DNA of 64,000 nt, taken from Pseudaquabacterium inlustre (GTDB lineage: Bacteria; Pseudomonadota; Gammaproteobacteria; Burkholderiales; Burkholderiaceae_C). Below are positions 35,135 through 43,918 of this stretch, one piece after another; positions within the stretch are counted from its first letter, which is position 1; the number at the start of each line of letters is the position of its first letter. Made by a program: the position numbers and the translations under genes. The DNA is taken from the NCBI RefSeq assembly GCF_038066595.1, contig NZ_JBBUTH010000003.1:586013-650012 (forward strand). The letters run 5' to 3'. Below the pieces are notes generated by a model. That model saw nothing but the letters and a program-made list of their open reading frames with translations. It had not been told where the DNA came from and did not search any database.

Positions 35135-35616
35135 CCGCTCTGAATCCCGACATCACCCCCGGCCCCGTGCACATCGCCACGCTGGCCTCGCTGCAGGCCC
35201 GCGTGGGCGAACACCTGGCCACCAGCGACTGGGTGGCCATCGACCAGGCGCGCATCGACCAGTTCGCCGAGGCGACGGGCGACCACCAGTGGATCCACGT
35301 CGATCCGGTGCGTGCGGCGGCCGGGCCCTTCGGCACCACCATCGCGCATGGCTTTCTCACGCTGTCGCTGCTGCCGCTGCTGGTGGGCGAGACGGTGGTC
35401 ATCGACGACGTGCGCATGGGCGTCAACTACGGCCTGAACAAGGTGCGCTTCCCGTCGCCGGTGCCGGTGGGCAGCCGGCTGCGCGCCCAGGTGCTGCTGC
35501 TGAGCTACGAGCCGATCGCCGGCGGCGCGCAGCTGACCATGGCCGTGACCATCGAGCGCGAGGGTTCGGACAAGCCGGTGTGCGTGGCCGAGGCGGTGTC
35601 GCGGCGCTACACCTGA
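35131..35616 (+). CDS. MaoC-like (R)-specific enoyl-CoA hydratase
   Basis: This encodes 161 residues with a hotdog fold. The hydratase-2 motif is FAEATGDHQWIHVDPVRA, giving the expected catalytic pair D51 and H56, followed by TTIAHGFLTLSLLPLL. Enzymes of this kind hydrate 2-enoyl-CoA, for example PhaJ feeding polyhydroxyalkanoate synthesis. The ATG at 35131 overlaps the ParA-like gene stop by four bases (ATGA). Confidence 0.88.
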   Translation: MTALNPDITPGPVHIATLASLQARVGEHLATSDWVAIDQARIDQFAEATGDHQWIHVDPVRAAAGPFGTTIAHGFLTLSLLPLLVGETVVIDDVRMGVNYGLNKVRFPSPVPVGSRLRAQVLLLSYEPIAGGAQLTMAVTIEREGSDKPVCVAEAVSRRYT

Positions 35617-35681
35617 GCGGGCCACCCGGCGCCCGGCGCGGCGCATGACGGCACACGCCACCACAGCAGGAGGGGCAGGAC

Positions 35682-36512
35682 ATGAAGGTGCTGATGCTCG
35701 ACGATCACCCGCTGGTGCTGACCGCGCTGCGCCAGATGCTGGAGACGCTGGACCCCGGCATCCACGTGGGGGCGGCCGAGACGCCCGCACAGGCCAAGGC
35801 CCTGCTGGCCGGTGATGACGCCCCCTTCGACCTGCTGCTGCTCGACCTGCGCCTGGGCGACGATGTCGACGGCTTCGACGTGCTGGCCGAACTGCGCCAG
35901 GACCACCCCGAGCTGCCGGTGGCCATCGTCTCGGCCACCGAACGGCTGGCCGACGTGGTGCGCGCGGTGGACATGGGGGCGATGGGGTTCGTGCCCAAGC
36001 GATCGTCGATGGCCGAGCTGACCGAGGCGCTGAGCATGGTGCTGTCGGGCGGCGTCTACATCCCGCCGGTGCTGCTGGAGCTGATCTCGCGGCTGCAGGG
36101 CCGCGGCGACCTGGGCGACACGACGATCACCGCCGCCCGCGCGCAGCTGGCGGCGGCCGATGCGGCCGAGGCCGCGGCGCGGGCGGGGCAGGGGGCGCCG
36201 GCCGTGCCCCAGCCCACGGTGGCGGCGGCAGTTGCGCCAGCGGTCGCGCCCCTGGCCGCGCTGGACGGCCTGCTGCCCCCGCGTCGGCCTGACGGGCTGG
36301 ATGTGCTGGGCCTCACGCCACGCCAGACCGAGGTGCTGGCGCTGCTGCTCAAGGGCCTGCCGAACAAGCTGATCGCGCGCGAGCTGAACCTGTCGGTCGA
36401 GACCGTGAAGGACCATGTGGCGGCGGTGCTGCGCGCGCTGAACGTCAGCTCGCGCACTCAGGCCGTGCTGGCGGTCAGCCGGGTGCTGCAGCAGCGCGCA
36501 TCAGGCGCCTGA
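35682..36512 (+). CDS. NarL/LuxR-type response regulator
   Basis: This encodes 276 residues with a strong ribosome site (AGGAGGGG) upstream. The receiver domain spans residues 1-120: acidic pair D7/D8, phospho-acceptor D55 in LLLLDLRLGDD, Lys 107 in GFVPKRSS. A long Ala/Pro-rich linker (about residues 145-200) follows, and then a LuxR-type helix-turn-helix (LTPRQTEVLALLLKGLPNK, LSVETVKDHVAAVLRAL). No sensor kinase gene is adjacent. NarL-type regulators usually lack such a long linker. Confidence 0.92.
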   Translation: MKVLMLDDHPLVLTALRQMLETLDPGIHVGAAETPAQAKALLAGDDAPFDLLLLDLRLGDDVDGFDVLAELRQDHPELPVAIVSATERLADVVRAVDMGAMGFVPKRSSMAELTEALSMVLSGGVYIPPVLLELISRLQGRGDLGDTTITAARAQLAAADAAEAAARAGQGAPAVPQPTVAAAVAPAVAPLAALDGLLPPRRPDGLDVLGLTPRQTEVLALLLKGLPNKLIARELNLSVETVKDHVAAVLRALNVSSRTQAVLAVSRVLQQRASGA

Positions 36513-36517
36513 CCCGT

Positions 36518-36859
36518 TCACATCGGTAGCGGTGGCAGCCCGTGGCGGGCGCGGGCGCGGGCGCAGGCCTCGTCGCCGATGCCGAAAGGCGCGCGCAGGC
36601 CGAACTCGCGGCAGGGCGAGGGGCGCCACTCGTGGATGCCGCAGCTCACGCGCTGGCCGATGGTGCCGCTCAAGGCGGCGCAGCGCGGGCGCGCATGGTC
36701 GGTGCCGCGCAGGCGCGACAGGCCAGCCGTCACCGGCACGGCCAGGCCGTCGGGCACGGTGCCGCCTTCGCTCTGCAGCTCGTGGCTGGAGAAGTCGACG
36801 CGCATGCCTGCGCAGCAGGCGCCGCAGCGCATGCAGGGGTTCAGGGCTTCTTCGCTCAT
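36518..36859 (-). CDS. YkgJ family cysteine-cluster protein
   Basis: This encodes 113 residues. The cysteine pattern is NPCMRCGACCAG near the N-terminus, then ARPRCAAL and SCGIHEWRPSPCREF. These fit the YkgJ/UPF0153 family, thought to bind zinc or an iron-sulfur cluster; the function is unknown. Its ATG at 36859 overlaps the stop of the upstream kinase gene by four bases (ATGA), so the two are co-translated. Confidence 0.9.
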   Translation of the reverse strand: MSEEALNPCMRCGACCAGMRVDFSSHELQSEGGTVPDGLAVPVTAGLSRLRGTDHARPRCAALSGTIGQRVSCGIHEWRPSPCREFGLRAPFGIGDEACARARARHGLPPLPM

Positions 36860-38397
36860 GCGGTGGGGGATGCGCCCGGCGGCGGCGTGTCGGCGCCGGG
36901 CGTGGCCGTGGCGTTCGGGTCGGGGGCGGGCACGCGCACCACGGTCACCGTGCATTCGCTCTGCGCGGCCACCTGCGACGACACGCTGCCCAGCAGCCGG
37001 CGCAGCGTGGACGAGGCGCGCGCGCCCATCACGATGTGGTCCACCTGATTGCGCTGGGCGAACTCCAGGATCGCGGCGGCGGCATCCGGCGCCTCCAGCA
37101 CGTGGAAGGTCAGGCGACCTTCCTCCAGGTTCAGCGCCTTGCTGATCGGCCGCGCCCAGTGCTTCAGGCCCACCAGCTGCTTGACGTGCTTGCTGCGGCC
37201 CTCGGTGTCGACCAGGTCGTCCATGCCGATGCGGGCGATCTTCATCACGCTCACACACGCCAGGCGTGCGCCGGGCTCGGTGACGACGATGCGCCGCACC
37301 GTCTCGCGCAACTGCTCCAGCAGCGGCGCGCTGGCGTTCTCGATGTCGACCGCGGCCACGATGATCGGGCTCTTCTCGATCTGCTCGGTCACCTTGGCCG
37401 GCGGCTGCGCCGGCTCGGCACCCAGGGCGAAGAACCAGCGCTTGAGCGTCTTGATCGTGCCGCTGCGCGTCATCTTCTCGGCACGGCGGGTCAGCGGCAC
37501 CTCGCCGGGGTTCTGCAGATCGAGCGCCAGCTGCGCGGCGGTCTGATAACGCCGCTCGGCCTTGACCTCCAGCAGGTGCAGGATCACCTCCTGCAGCCAG
37601 GGCGGGCAGTCGCTGCGCAGTGCCCGCGGCGGCACCGGCTCGACGTACAGCCGCCGGCGCAGGCCGCGCACCGAGTCGGGCGCGCCGAACGGCCGCTCGC
37701 CGGTGGTGAAGTGGTAGAGCATCACGCCAAGCGCGAACAGGTCGCTGCGCGGGTCGTTGCGCACGAACTGCACCTGCTCGGGCGACATGTAGGGCCCGGT
37801 GCCCATCGGCAGCGTGAATTCCTCGTCCAGCAGGTCGGGCAGGTGGTCGTGTCGCGACAGCCCGAAGTCCACCAGCACGGCCGTGCCGTCGGGGCGGAAC
37901 ATGATGTTGCTGGGCTTGATGTCCAGGTGCACCAGGTGCTGGCGGTGCAGGTCGTGCAGCGCGGTGGCCACGCGCGAGCCGATCTCGATGACCTCATCGA
38001 GCGCCAGCGGCGCTTCATCCAGCCGGGCGCGCAGGCTCACGCCCTCGATGCGCTCCATCACGATGAAGGGCAGGCGCGTGAAGTCGCCCTTGGCGATGAA
38101 CTTGGGCACGTGCGGGCCCTTGAGCATCGGCATGATCATCTGCTCGACCTCGAAGCCGACGATGGTGGCCGGGTCCTCGCCGCCCTTGATGCGCGGCACC
38201 TTCATGATCAGCGGCAGGCGCGAATCACCCTGGTGGTTGACCTCCAGCACCTTCCACAGGTGGGCCATGCCGCCCACGTGCAGCTTCTCGATCAGCCGGA
38301 ACTGGTCGATCACCATGCCGGGCTCCAGCGGCAGCGGCGCGGGCATGCCGCGCGAGCCGGTGTAGCCCAGCGAGGGGCTGTAGAACTTGCTGTCCAT
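36856..38397 (-). CDS. Serine/threonine protein kinase fused to a universal stress (UspA) domain
   Basis: This encodes 513 residues. The kinase domain spans about residues 28-300: nucleotide loop LHVGGMAHLWKV, Lys in LIMKVP, catalytic D159 in HLDIKPSN, and D177 in VDFGLS. MGTGPYMSPEQ lies in the activation segment. A linker precedes a UspA-like domain at about residues 350-490 (SPIIVAAVDIENASAPLLEQ, then NQVDHIVMGARASSTLRRLL and GSVSSQVAAQSECTVTVVRV). It has no membrane segment. It would phosphorylate Ser/Thr of unknown targets, perhaps sensing nucleotides or stress through UspA. Confidence 0.92.
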   Translation of the reverse strand: MDSKFYSPSLGYTGSRGMPAPLPLEPGMVIDQFRLIEKLHVGGMAHLWKVLEVNHQGDSRLPLIMKVPRIKGGEDPATIVGFEVEQMIMPMLKGPHVPKFIAKGDFTRLPFIVMERIEGVSLRARLDEAPLALDEVIEIGSRVATALHDLHRQHLVHLDIKPSNIMFRPDGTAVLVDFGLSRHDHLPDLLDEEFTLPMGTGPYMSPEQVQFVRNDPRSDLFALGVMLYHFTTGERPFGAPDSVRGLRRRLYVEPVPPRALRSDCPPWLQEVILHLLEVKAERRYQTAAQLALDLQNPGEVPLTRRAEKMTRSGTIKTLKRWFFALGAEPAQPPAKVTEQIEKSPIIVAAVDIENASAPLLEQLRETVRRIVVTEPGARLACVSVMKIARIGMDDLVDTEGRSKHVKQLVGLKHWARPISKALNLEEGRLTFHVLEAPDAAAAILEFAQRNQVDHIVMGARASSTLRRLLGSVSSQVAAQSECTVTVVRVPAPDPNATATPGADTPPPGASPTA

Positions 38398-38435
38398 GCC
38401 GAGCCTCCCGTTCCCGTGCGTGGCCGCCGCGGTGC

Positions 38436-39182
38436 CTACTGGCCTTCCTCGAGCCGGATGGCCAGGCGTTGCGGCAATTCGGCGGCGAGGATCTTGGCAC
38501 CGGCGGTCTCGTGGTCGTACGGTACGCGGTGGTAGGTGATGGTGGCTTGCGCGTCGTCGAAGATCGCGTAGCAGGCGGCCGGGTTGCCGTCGCGCGGCTG
38601 GCCAGCCGAGCCGGGGATGATCAGCCACTGGCGGTGCGGCGGCACCGGGATGGGCACGCCCGGCGTGGGCACGAAGTCGCCCGCCTTGCCGGTGCCCGAG
38701 ACATGGAACAGCTTGGGCTCGTGCATGTGGCCGCAGAAGGTGTAGCGGCTGTCGGTGGCGTGCATGCTGCGCACCGCCTCGCTGCGGCCCTGGATGTAGT
38801 CCCAGCCGGCCGGCGCCCAGGCGTTGGCGTGCACGTAGAGGTGGTCGCCACGGGTCTGCACCAGCGGCAGATCGGCCAGGAACTGCACCTGCTCGGGGTT
38901 CAGGCGCTCACGCGTCCAGCCGATCACATGCGCCGCCTCGGCACGCATGCCGGGCGACACGCCGCGCACCACGGCCATGTCGTGGTTGCCCTGCACGGCC
39001 AGCGCGCCTTCCTTGCGAACGAGCTCGCGGGCGGTGTCCACCACCCAGCCGGGGTCGGCGCCGTAGCCGACGAAGTCGCCCAGCAGCACCCATTGCTGCA
39101 CGCCCTGGAAGCGGGCGTGGTCCAGCACGGCCTCGACGGCCTCGCGGTTGGCATGCAGATCGGTGATCAGGGCGGTTTTCAT
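38436..39182 (-). CDS. Calcineurin-like metallophosphoesterase
   Basis: This encodes 248 residues; ATG 39182 has AGGAGA upstream. Metal-binding motifs are DLHAN (D8, H10), GDFVGYGADP, GNHD and GHMHEPKL. The family resembles YfcE/ApaH-like phosphodiesterases of the cytoplasm; the substrate is unknown. It lies upstream of the kinase-UspA gene on the same strand with a 38-base gap. The pair might form a phosphorylation/dephosphorylation unit, although this enzyme family acts mostly on nucleotides or phosphodiesters. Confidence 0.88.
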   Translation of the reverse strand: MKTALITDLHANREAVEAVLDHARFQGVQQWVLLGDFVGYGADPGWVVDTARELVRKEGALAVQGNHDMAVVRGVSPGMRAEAAHVIGWTRERLNPEQVQFLADLPLVQTRGDHLYVHANAWAPAGWDYIQGRSEAVRSMHATDSRYTFCGHMHEPKLFHVSGTGKAGDFVPTPGVPIPVPPHRQWLIIPGSAGQPRDGNPAACYAIFDDAQATITYHRVPYDHETAGAKILAAELPQRLAIRLEEGQ

Positions 39183-39295
39183 CGTTGTGTTGTCTCCTGA
39201 CGGCGATCGTGCAGCGTCTGGCTGACGAGGCACTGGCGCGTCGCGCCCGTGCAGGGCGGCCGCGCCGGCCACCGTGCGTGCTGTTGGCGCGGCAC

Positions 39296-40228
39296 TCAGC
39301 CGATGCGGCCGAGCAGCAGGTACTCCATCAGCGCCTTCTGCACGTGCATGCGGTTCTCGGCCTCGTCCCAGACCACGCTTTGCGCGCCGTCGATGACCTC
39401 GGCCGTCACCTCCTCGCCGCGGTGCGCCGGCAGGCAGTGCATGAACAGCGCGTCGGGCTGGGCCACGGCCATCATCTCGGCATCGACGCACCAGTCGGCG
39501 AAGGCCTGGATGCGGGCCTCGTTCTCGGCCTCGTAGCCCATGCTGGTCCACACGTCGGTGGTCACCAGGTGGGCGCCGCGGCAGGCGTCCAGCGGGTTCT
39601 TGAAGACCTTGTAGCAGTTGGTGTTGGAGATGCCGGCCACGGCCGGATCGACCTCGTAGCCCGAGGGCGTGGACACATGCACCGTGAAGCCCAGGATCTC
39701 GGCCGCCTGCAGCCAGGTGTTGGCCATGTTGTTGCCGTCGCCCACCCAGGCCACCACCTTGCCCGCGATGCTGCCGCGGTGCTCGATGAAGGTGAAGATG
39801 TCGGCCAGGATCTGGCAGGGGTGGTACTCGTTGGTCAGGCCGTTGATCACCGGCACGCGCGAGGCGGCGGCGAAGTCGCGGATGCGCTGTTGCTCGAAGG
39901 TGCGGATCATCACCAGGTCCACCATGCGGCTGATGACGCGCGCGGTGTCCTGGATGGGCTCGCTGCGGCCCAGCTGGCTGTCGCCGGTGGTCAGGTGCAC
40001 CACCGAACCACCCAGCTGGTACATGCCGGCCTCGAAGCTCACGCGGGTGCGCGTGCTGGCCTTCTCGAAGATCATCGCCAGCGTGCGATCGCTCAGCGGC
40101 GTGTAGCGCTCGTAGTTCTTGAAGCGCGTCTTGATGATGCGGGTGCGGTCGAAGAGGTAGGCGTACTCCTCGGCCCGCAGGTCCTTGAACTGCAGGTAGT
40201 GCTTCATCAGGCTCATCCCGGGTTTCAT
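39296..40228 (-). CDS. argF: Ornithine carbamoyltransferase
   Basis: This encodes 310 residues from ATG 40228; ATGs at 40216 and 40207 are close alternatives, all before the conserved KHYLQFKDL. Seen motifs are the carbamoyl-phosphate site STRTR, the HPCQ motif and the HCLP ornithine-binding motif. It makes citrulline from ornithine and carbamoyl phosphate in arginine synthesis. It lies 8 bases after argD on the same strand, so the two are an arginine operon. Confidence 0.96.
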   Translation of the reverse strand: MKPGMSLMKHYLQFKDLRAEEYAYLFDRTRIIKTRFKNYERYTPLSDRTLAMIFEKASTRTRVSFEAGMYQLGGSVVHLTTGDSQLGRSEPIQDTARVISRMVDLVMIRTFEQQRIRDFAAASRVPVINGLTNEYHPCQILADIFTFIEHRGSIAGKVVAWVGDGNNMANTWLQAAEILGFTVHVSTPSGYEVDPAVAGISNTNCYKVFKNPLDACRGAHLVTTDVWTSMGYEAENEARIQAFADWCVDAEMMAVAQPDALFMHCLPAHRGEEVTAEVIDGAQSVVWDEAENRMHVQKALMEYLLLGRIG

Positions 40229-40236
40229 CGGTGGCT

Positions 40237-41430
40237 TCAGGCGGCAGGCTGGGCCAGGAAGGCGCGCATCAGCGGGGCCAGCTTGGCGATGAGTTCGTCG
40301 ACCTCGGCGGCCGTGATGATCAGCGGCGGCAGCAGGCGCACCACGGTGTCGGCGGTCACGCTGATCAGCAGGCCGGCTTCGGCGGCCTGGGTCAGCAGCA
40401 CGCCGCAGGGGCGGTCGAGCTCGATGCCCAGCATCAGGCCCTGGCCGCGCATCTCCTTGACACCCTGCACGCCTTCCAGCGCGGCGGCCAGGCCGTTGCG
40501 CAGGCGCTCGCCCATGGCCGCGGCGTGGGCCAGCAAGCCGTCTTCCTGCATGATCTTCAGCGTCTCGATGCCGGCGCGCATGGCCAGCGGGTTGCCGCCG
40601 AAGGTGGTGCCGTGGTTGCCGGGCTGCAGCACGTCGGCCGCACGCGGGCCGGCCACGATGGCGCCGATGGGCACGCCCGAGCCCAGGCCTTTGGCCAGCG
40701 GCATCACATCGGGCTGGATGCCGGCCCACTGGTGGGCGAACCACCGGCCGGTGCGGCCCAGGCCGCACTGCACCTCATCGAGCATCAGCAGCAGGTCGTG
40801 CTGGTCGCAGATCTGGCGCAGGCCCTGTAGCACCTCGGCGCGCGTGGGGTTGATGCCGCCTTCGCCCTGGATGGTCTCCAGGAAGATGGCCACGATGTTG
40901 GGGTTGGCCTGCACGGCGGCGCGCACCGCGTCCAGGTCGTTCAGCGGCAGGCGCACGAAGCCCTCGACCAGCGGCTCGAAGCCCTGCTGCACCTTGGGGT
41001 TGCCAGTGGCGCTGAGCGTGGCGATCGAGCGGCCGTGGAATGCCTTGTCGTAGACGATGACCTCGGGCCGGGCGATGCCCTTGTTGTGGCCGAACTTGCG
41101 CGCGATCTTCAGCGCGCCCTCGTTGGCCTCCAGGCCGGTGGAGCAGAAGAAGACCTTGCTGCTGTCGGGCAGGCCGGCCAGGCGCACCAGTTCGTCGGCC
41201 AGGGCTTCCTGCAGCGGTGCGGCGTAGTAGTTGCTGCAGTGGATCAGCTTGCCGACCTGGTCCTGCAGCGCCGGCACCAGCTTGGGGTGGGCGTGGCCGA
41301 GCGTGTTGACGGCGATGCCGCCCAGCGCGTCGAGGTATTCGCGGCCGTCGGTGTCCCAGACTCGGCAGCCTCGGCCGTGCGACAGCGCAAAAGGCAGTCG
41401 GCCGTAGGTGTTCATCACATGGGACGTCAT
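40237..41430 (-). CDS. argD: Acetylornithine aminotransferase
   Basis: This encodes 397 residues, a class III PLP-dependent aminotransferase. The Schiff-base lysine is K247 in PLAKGLGSGVPIGA; LMLDEVQCGLGRTG and TTFGGNPLAMRAG are also family signatures. It transfers an amino group to N-acetylglutamate semialdehyde, and could serve in lysine synthesis as well. It is the first gene of the argD-argF operon, with a GGAG ribosome site. Confidence 0.95.
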   Translation of the reverse strand: MTSHVMNTYGRLPFALSHGRGCRVWDTDGREYLDALGGIAVNTLGHAHPKLVPALQDQVGKLIHCSNYYAAPLQEALADELVRLAGLPDSSKVFFCSTGLEANEGALKIARKFGHNKGIARPEVIVYDKAFHGRSIATLSATGNPKVQQGFEPLVEGFVRLPLNDLDAVRAAVQANPNIVAIFLETIQGEGGINPTRAEVLQGLRQICDQHDLLLMLDEVQCGLGRTGRWFAHQWAGIQPDVMPLAKGLGSGVPIGAIVAGPRAADVLQPGNHGTTFGGNPLAMRAGIETLKIMQEDGLLAHAAAMGERLRNGLAAALEGVQGVKEMRGQGLMLGIELDRPCGVLLTQAAEAGLLISVTADTVVRLLPPLIITAAEVDELIAKLAPLMRAFLAQPAA

Positions 41431-41518
41431 GGCATCACTCCGGGGGGAAAACGGGATCGCGTCGGGGGAATGAAAAACCGGCGGATGCGTCGATCACATC
41501 GCGCCGGTACGAAAGCCC

Positions 41519-41524
41519 ATTCTA
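41519..41524 (-). promoter_or_regulatory. Candidate -10 element for argD-argF
   Basis: On the minus strand TAGAAT lies 89 bases upstream of argD in a 285-base divergent gap (41431-41715). No convincing -35 is seen. The rest of the gap shows GC-rich sequence with no gene. A CACAAT hexamer near 41620 points toward the DUF3579 gene. Confidence 0.35.
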
Positions 41525-41715
41525 AAGGTCGGGCTTGCGCGGCCGAAGACCGGGGATGGTCGTTCGCCGCGGTCGGCCATCGCTGCTGCGCTGCAGCACG
41601 GCTGTCACGTTCGCGGCACAATAGCGCCTTCTTCCTGTGGCCGATGGCCGGGGTCCGACCGGACCGACGGCCGACGACTGCTCCACCCGAGCCAGCCATC
41701 GACAGCACCGCCCGC

Positions 41716-42069
41716 ATGACCGCCGCCAAACCCCGCGAGATCTTCATCCAGGGCATCACCAGCTCGGGGCGCCCGTTCCGTCCCAGCGACTGGGCGGAAC
41801 GCCTGGCCGGCGCGCTGTCGTCGTTCCGCCCCAAGGGCGCCGGCATCGGCGCCCACATCGGCTATTCGCCGCTGTGCGTGCCGCGGGTCATCGAGGGGGT
41901 GAAGTGCGTGATCGTCAGCGAGGCGTTGCGCGACGTCGAGCCGATGGCCTGGGACTTCGTCATGAACTTCGCCCGCGACAACGATCTGCAGGTGGCCGAA
42001 GCCTGCCTGCTGCCCGACCCGCCGCTGGCCAGCGTGGTGACGCCGGCGCGCAAGGCGGCCAACGGCTGA
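41716..42069 (+). CDS. DUF3579 family protein
   Basis: This encodes 117 residues. ATG 41716 opens MTAAKPREIFIQGITSSGRP, the typical DUF3579 start, followed by FRPSDWAERLAGALS and GYSPLCVPRVIEGVKCVIVS. The family is small, cytoplasmic, restricted mainly to Betaproteobacteria, and has no known function. It is often found next to argD-argF, as here (divergent). Confidence 0.9.
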   Translation: MTAAKPREIFIQGITSSGRPFRPSDWAERLAGALSSFRPKGAGIGAHIGYSPLCVPRVIEGVKCVIVSEALRDVEPMAWDFVMNFARDNDLQVAEACLLPDPPLASVVTPARKAANG

Positions 42070-42302
42070 CGCCGCGGCGGCCGCAGCGCCGCACCCCCTG
42101 TGCCAACCGCCCCCGCCATGGGCAGGCGCGACCCCACTGACTGCTTCCTCCGTCCGGTCCTCGGGAAGCCCCTCCCAGGAGTTACCCGCGGCTGCCGCCT
42201 GCGTGACCCCCATGGGCGGCCGCTTGGTGCTGTGATCCGGTGGCTGCCCGCTGCGGGCGGCCCACCGCCGGCCACCGGCTGCCCGACGCAGGAGAGTCCG
42301 CC

Positions 42303-43310
42303 TTGACACATGCCCCCTTCGACGCCCGCCGCCGCATGCTCAGCGCCGGCCTGGGCAGCCTGATCGCCGCACCGGCGCTGATCGGCACGCCGACCCGCAG
42401 CCAGGCCCAGCCGGCGCCGGCCTGGAAGCCCGAGCGGCCGATCACGATCTACAACCCGTTCGCGGTCGGCGGCATCACCGACCTGCACATGCGCCTGCTG
42501 GGCGAGAAGGTGGGCAAGGCGCTGGGCCAGCTGGTGCTGGTGGACGCCAAGCCCGGCGCGGCCGGCACGCTGGCCCCGGCCGCGCTGATGTCGGCCAAGC
42601 CCGATGGCCACCAGCTGGCCGTCTACACCATCAACAGCCTGCGCTATCCGCACTACCAGCCCAGCAGCTGGCATGCGCTGAACGACTTCACCTTCATCAC
42701 CGGGCTGTCGTCGTACACCTTCGCGCTGGTGGTGCGGGCCGATTCGCCGTGGAAGACGGTGGAGGACCTGTTCGCCGCCGGCAAGGCCAATCCCGAGAAG
42801 CACACCTACGGCACCAGCGGCATCGGGGGCTCGGGCCATCTGATGATGATCGAGATCGAGCAGAAGGCGGGGGCGCGCTTCACGCACGTGCCCTACAAGG
42901 GCGGCGCCGAATGGATGCAGGCCCTGATGGCTGGTCACATCGACTTCCTGGCCGATGCCTCGCAGTGGGGGCCTTTCGTCGACGACGGACGCGCACGCAT
43001 CCTGGCGATGGTGACGGAGCAGCGCCTGCCGAAGTACGCCAACGTGCCCACCTTGCGTGAGCGTGGCATCGACGCGGTGGGTCAGAGCCCCTACGGCCTG
43101 GTTGGCCCCAAGGGCCTGCCGCCGGCCGTGGTGCAGACGCTGCACGAGGCGTTCACCGCCGCCAACAGCGCGCCCGACACGCTGGAACTGCTGGCGCGCT
43201 ACATCCAGGTGCCCTGGAAGAAGAACCCGGCCGAGTACCGGGCCTTCGCCGAGAGCTACTACGTCAGCGTCAAGCCGCTGCTGGTCAAGGCCGGGCTGGC
43301 CAAGGGCTGA
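42303..43310 (+). CDS. Bug-type tripartite tricarboxylate transporter binding protein
   Basis: This encodes 335 residues from a TTG start at 42303, chosen because AGGAGAG lies 6 bases upstream and no in-frame ATG fits better. The N-terminus has consecutive arginines (DARRRMLSAGL) before a hydrophobic stretch, a possible Tat-type signal. The mature protein starts near PERPITIYNPFAVGGITD, typical of TctC/Bug proteins, with PGAAGTLAPAALMSAKPDGH and TYGTSGIGGSGHL. It would capture a carboxylate in the periplasm. No TctA/TctB permease is nearby, which is usual for this expanded Betaproteobacterial family. Confidence 0.9.
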   Translation: MTHAPFDARRRMLSAGLGSLIAAPALIGTPTRSQAQPAPAWKPERPITIYNPFAVGGITDLHMRLLGEKVGKALGQLVLVDAKPGAAGTLAPAALMSAKPDGHQLAVYTINSLRYPHYQPSSWHALNDFTFITGLSSYTFALVVRADSPWKTVEDLFAAGKANPEKHTYGTSGIGGSGHLMMIEIEQKAGARFTHVPYKGGAEWMQALMAGHIDFLADASQWGPFVDDGRARILAMVTEQRLPKYANVPTLRERGIDAVGQSPYGLVGPKGLPPAVVQTLHEAFTAANSAPDTLELLARYIQVPWKKNPAEYRAFAESYYVSVKPLLVKAGLAKG

Positions 43311-43383
43311 GCCGGGATCGTGCCGGTGACTGTGCCGGTGATTGGCCATCGCCGCAGCGCGGCGCCAGGGGCCGGAAACGACA

Positions 43384-43405
43384 AAGGCCCGCTTGCGCGG
43401 GCCTT
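43384..43405. terminator. Bidirectional terminator hairpin
   Basis: AAGGCCCGC and GCGGGCCTT form a perfect 9-base stem with loop TTGC. It lies between the convergent Bug gene and rpsT, with only short T runs on either side, so it probably serves both genes. Confidence 0.75.
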
Positions 43406-43430
43406 CGTGCTTGCACCATCCGGAATTTGA

Positions 43431-43745
43431 TCAGGCGGCGGCAGCCAGGGCCTTGATCTTGGCGGCCAGGCGGCTCTTGTGGCGAGCGGCCTTGTTCTTG
43501 TGGAAGAGACCCTTGTCGGCGATCGAGTCGATCACGGGCTGGGCCTTCTTGAACAGTTCGGCCGGCGCGGCCTTGTCACCACCGGCAGCGGCCTTGTCGA
43601 GGGCCTTCTGCACGTTCTTGATGACGGTGCGGAAATGCGAACGCAGCGCGGTGTTGGCGGCGTTCAGCTTCACGTCCTGGCGAGCGCGCTTGCGGCCCGA
43701 CGCCAGACGGACGGTTTTCTTCTTGGCTTTGGAGGAGGTGGCCAT
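43431..43745 (-). CDS. rpsT: 30S ribosomal protein S20
   Basis: This encodes 104 residues: MATSSKAKKKTVRLASGRKR, then a helical basic protein with SHFRTVIKNVQKAL and KGLFHKNKAARHKSRL. S20 binds 16S rRNA. The usual length is 87-90 residues, so this form carries an extra Ala/Gly segment in the middle (KAAAGGDKAAPAE). It is divergent from murJ, a common Burkholderiales arrangement. Confidence 0.97.
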   Translation of the reverse strand: MATSSKAKKKTVRLASGRKRARQDVKLNAANTALRSHFRTVIKNVQKALDKAAAGGDKAAPAELFKKAQPVIDSIADKGLFHKNKAARHKSRLAAKIKALAAAA

Positions 43746-43779
43746 TGTGGTGCTGGCTCCGGATGGGGCAAAGACTATG

Positions 43780-43808
43780 ACTATAGCATGTCGCGTCAAG
43801 GCTTTCCA
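43780..43808 (-). promoter_or_regulatory. Candidate rpsT promoter
   Basis: On the minus strand TATAGT (complement of 43780-43785) and TGGAAA (complement of 43803-43808) are 17 bases apart, giving an untranslated leader of about 30 bases. The -35 match is weak, the -10 good. Confidence 0.55.
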
Positions 43809-43838
43809 GTGCAGCTGAAGTCGCGGGGCGCGGCTTCC

Positions 43839-43844
43839 TATAAT
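43839..43844 (+). promoter_or_regulatory. Consensus -10 element for murJ
   Basis: A perfect TATAAT lies 75 bases before the murJ ATG, in an otherwise GC-rich stretch. The sequence 17 bases upstream, TGAAGT, is a poor -35. It is back to back with the rpsT promoter. Confidence 0.6.
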
Positions 43845-43918
43845 TCGCGCCCTTCGCCCCTGCCAGCGGGCGCTTTCGTCGCCCACCACGCGCCTTGTCC
43901 GCCGTGCGGCGCAGCCGC

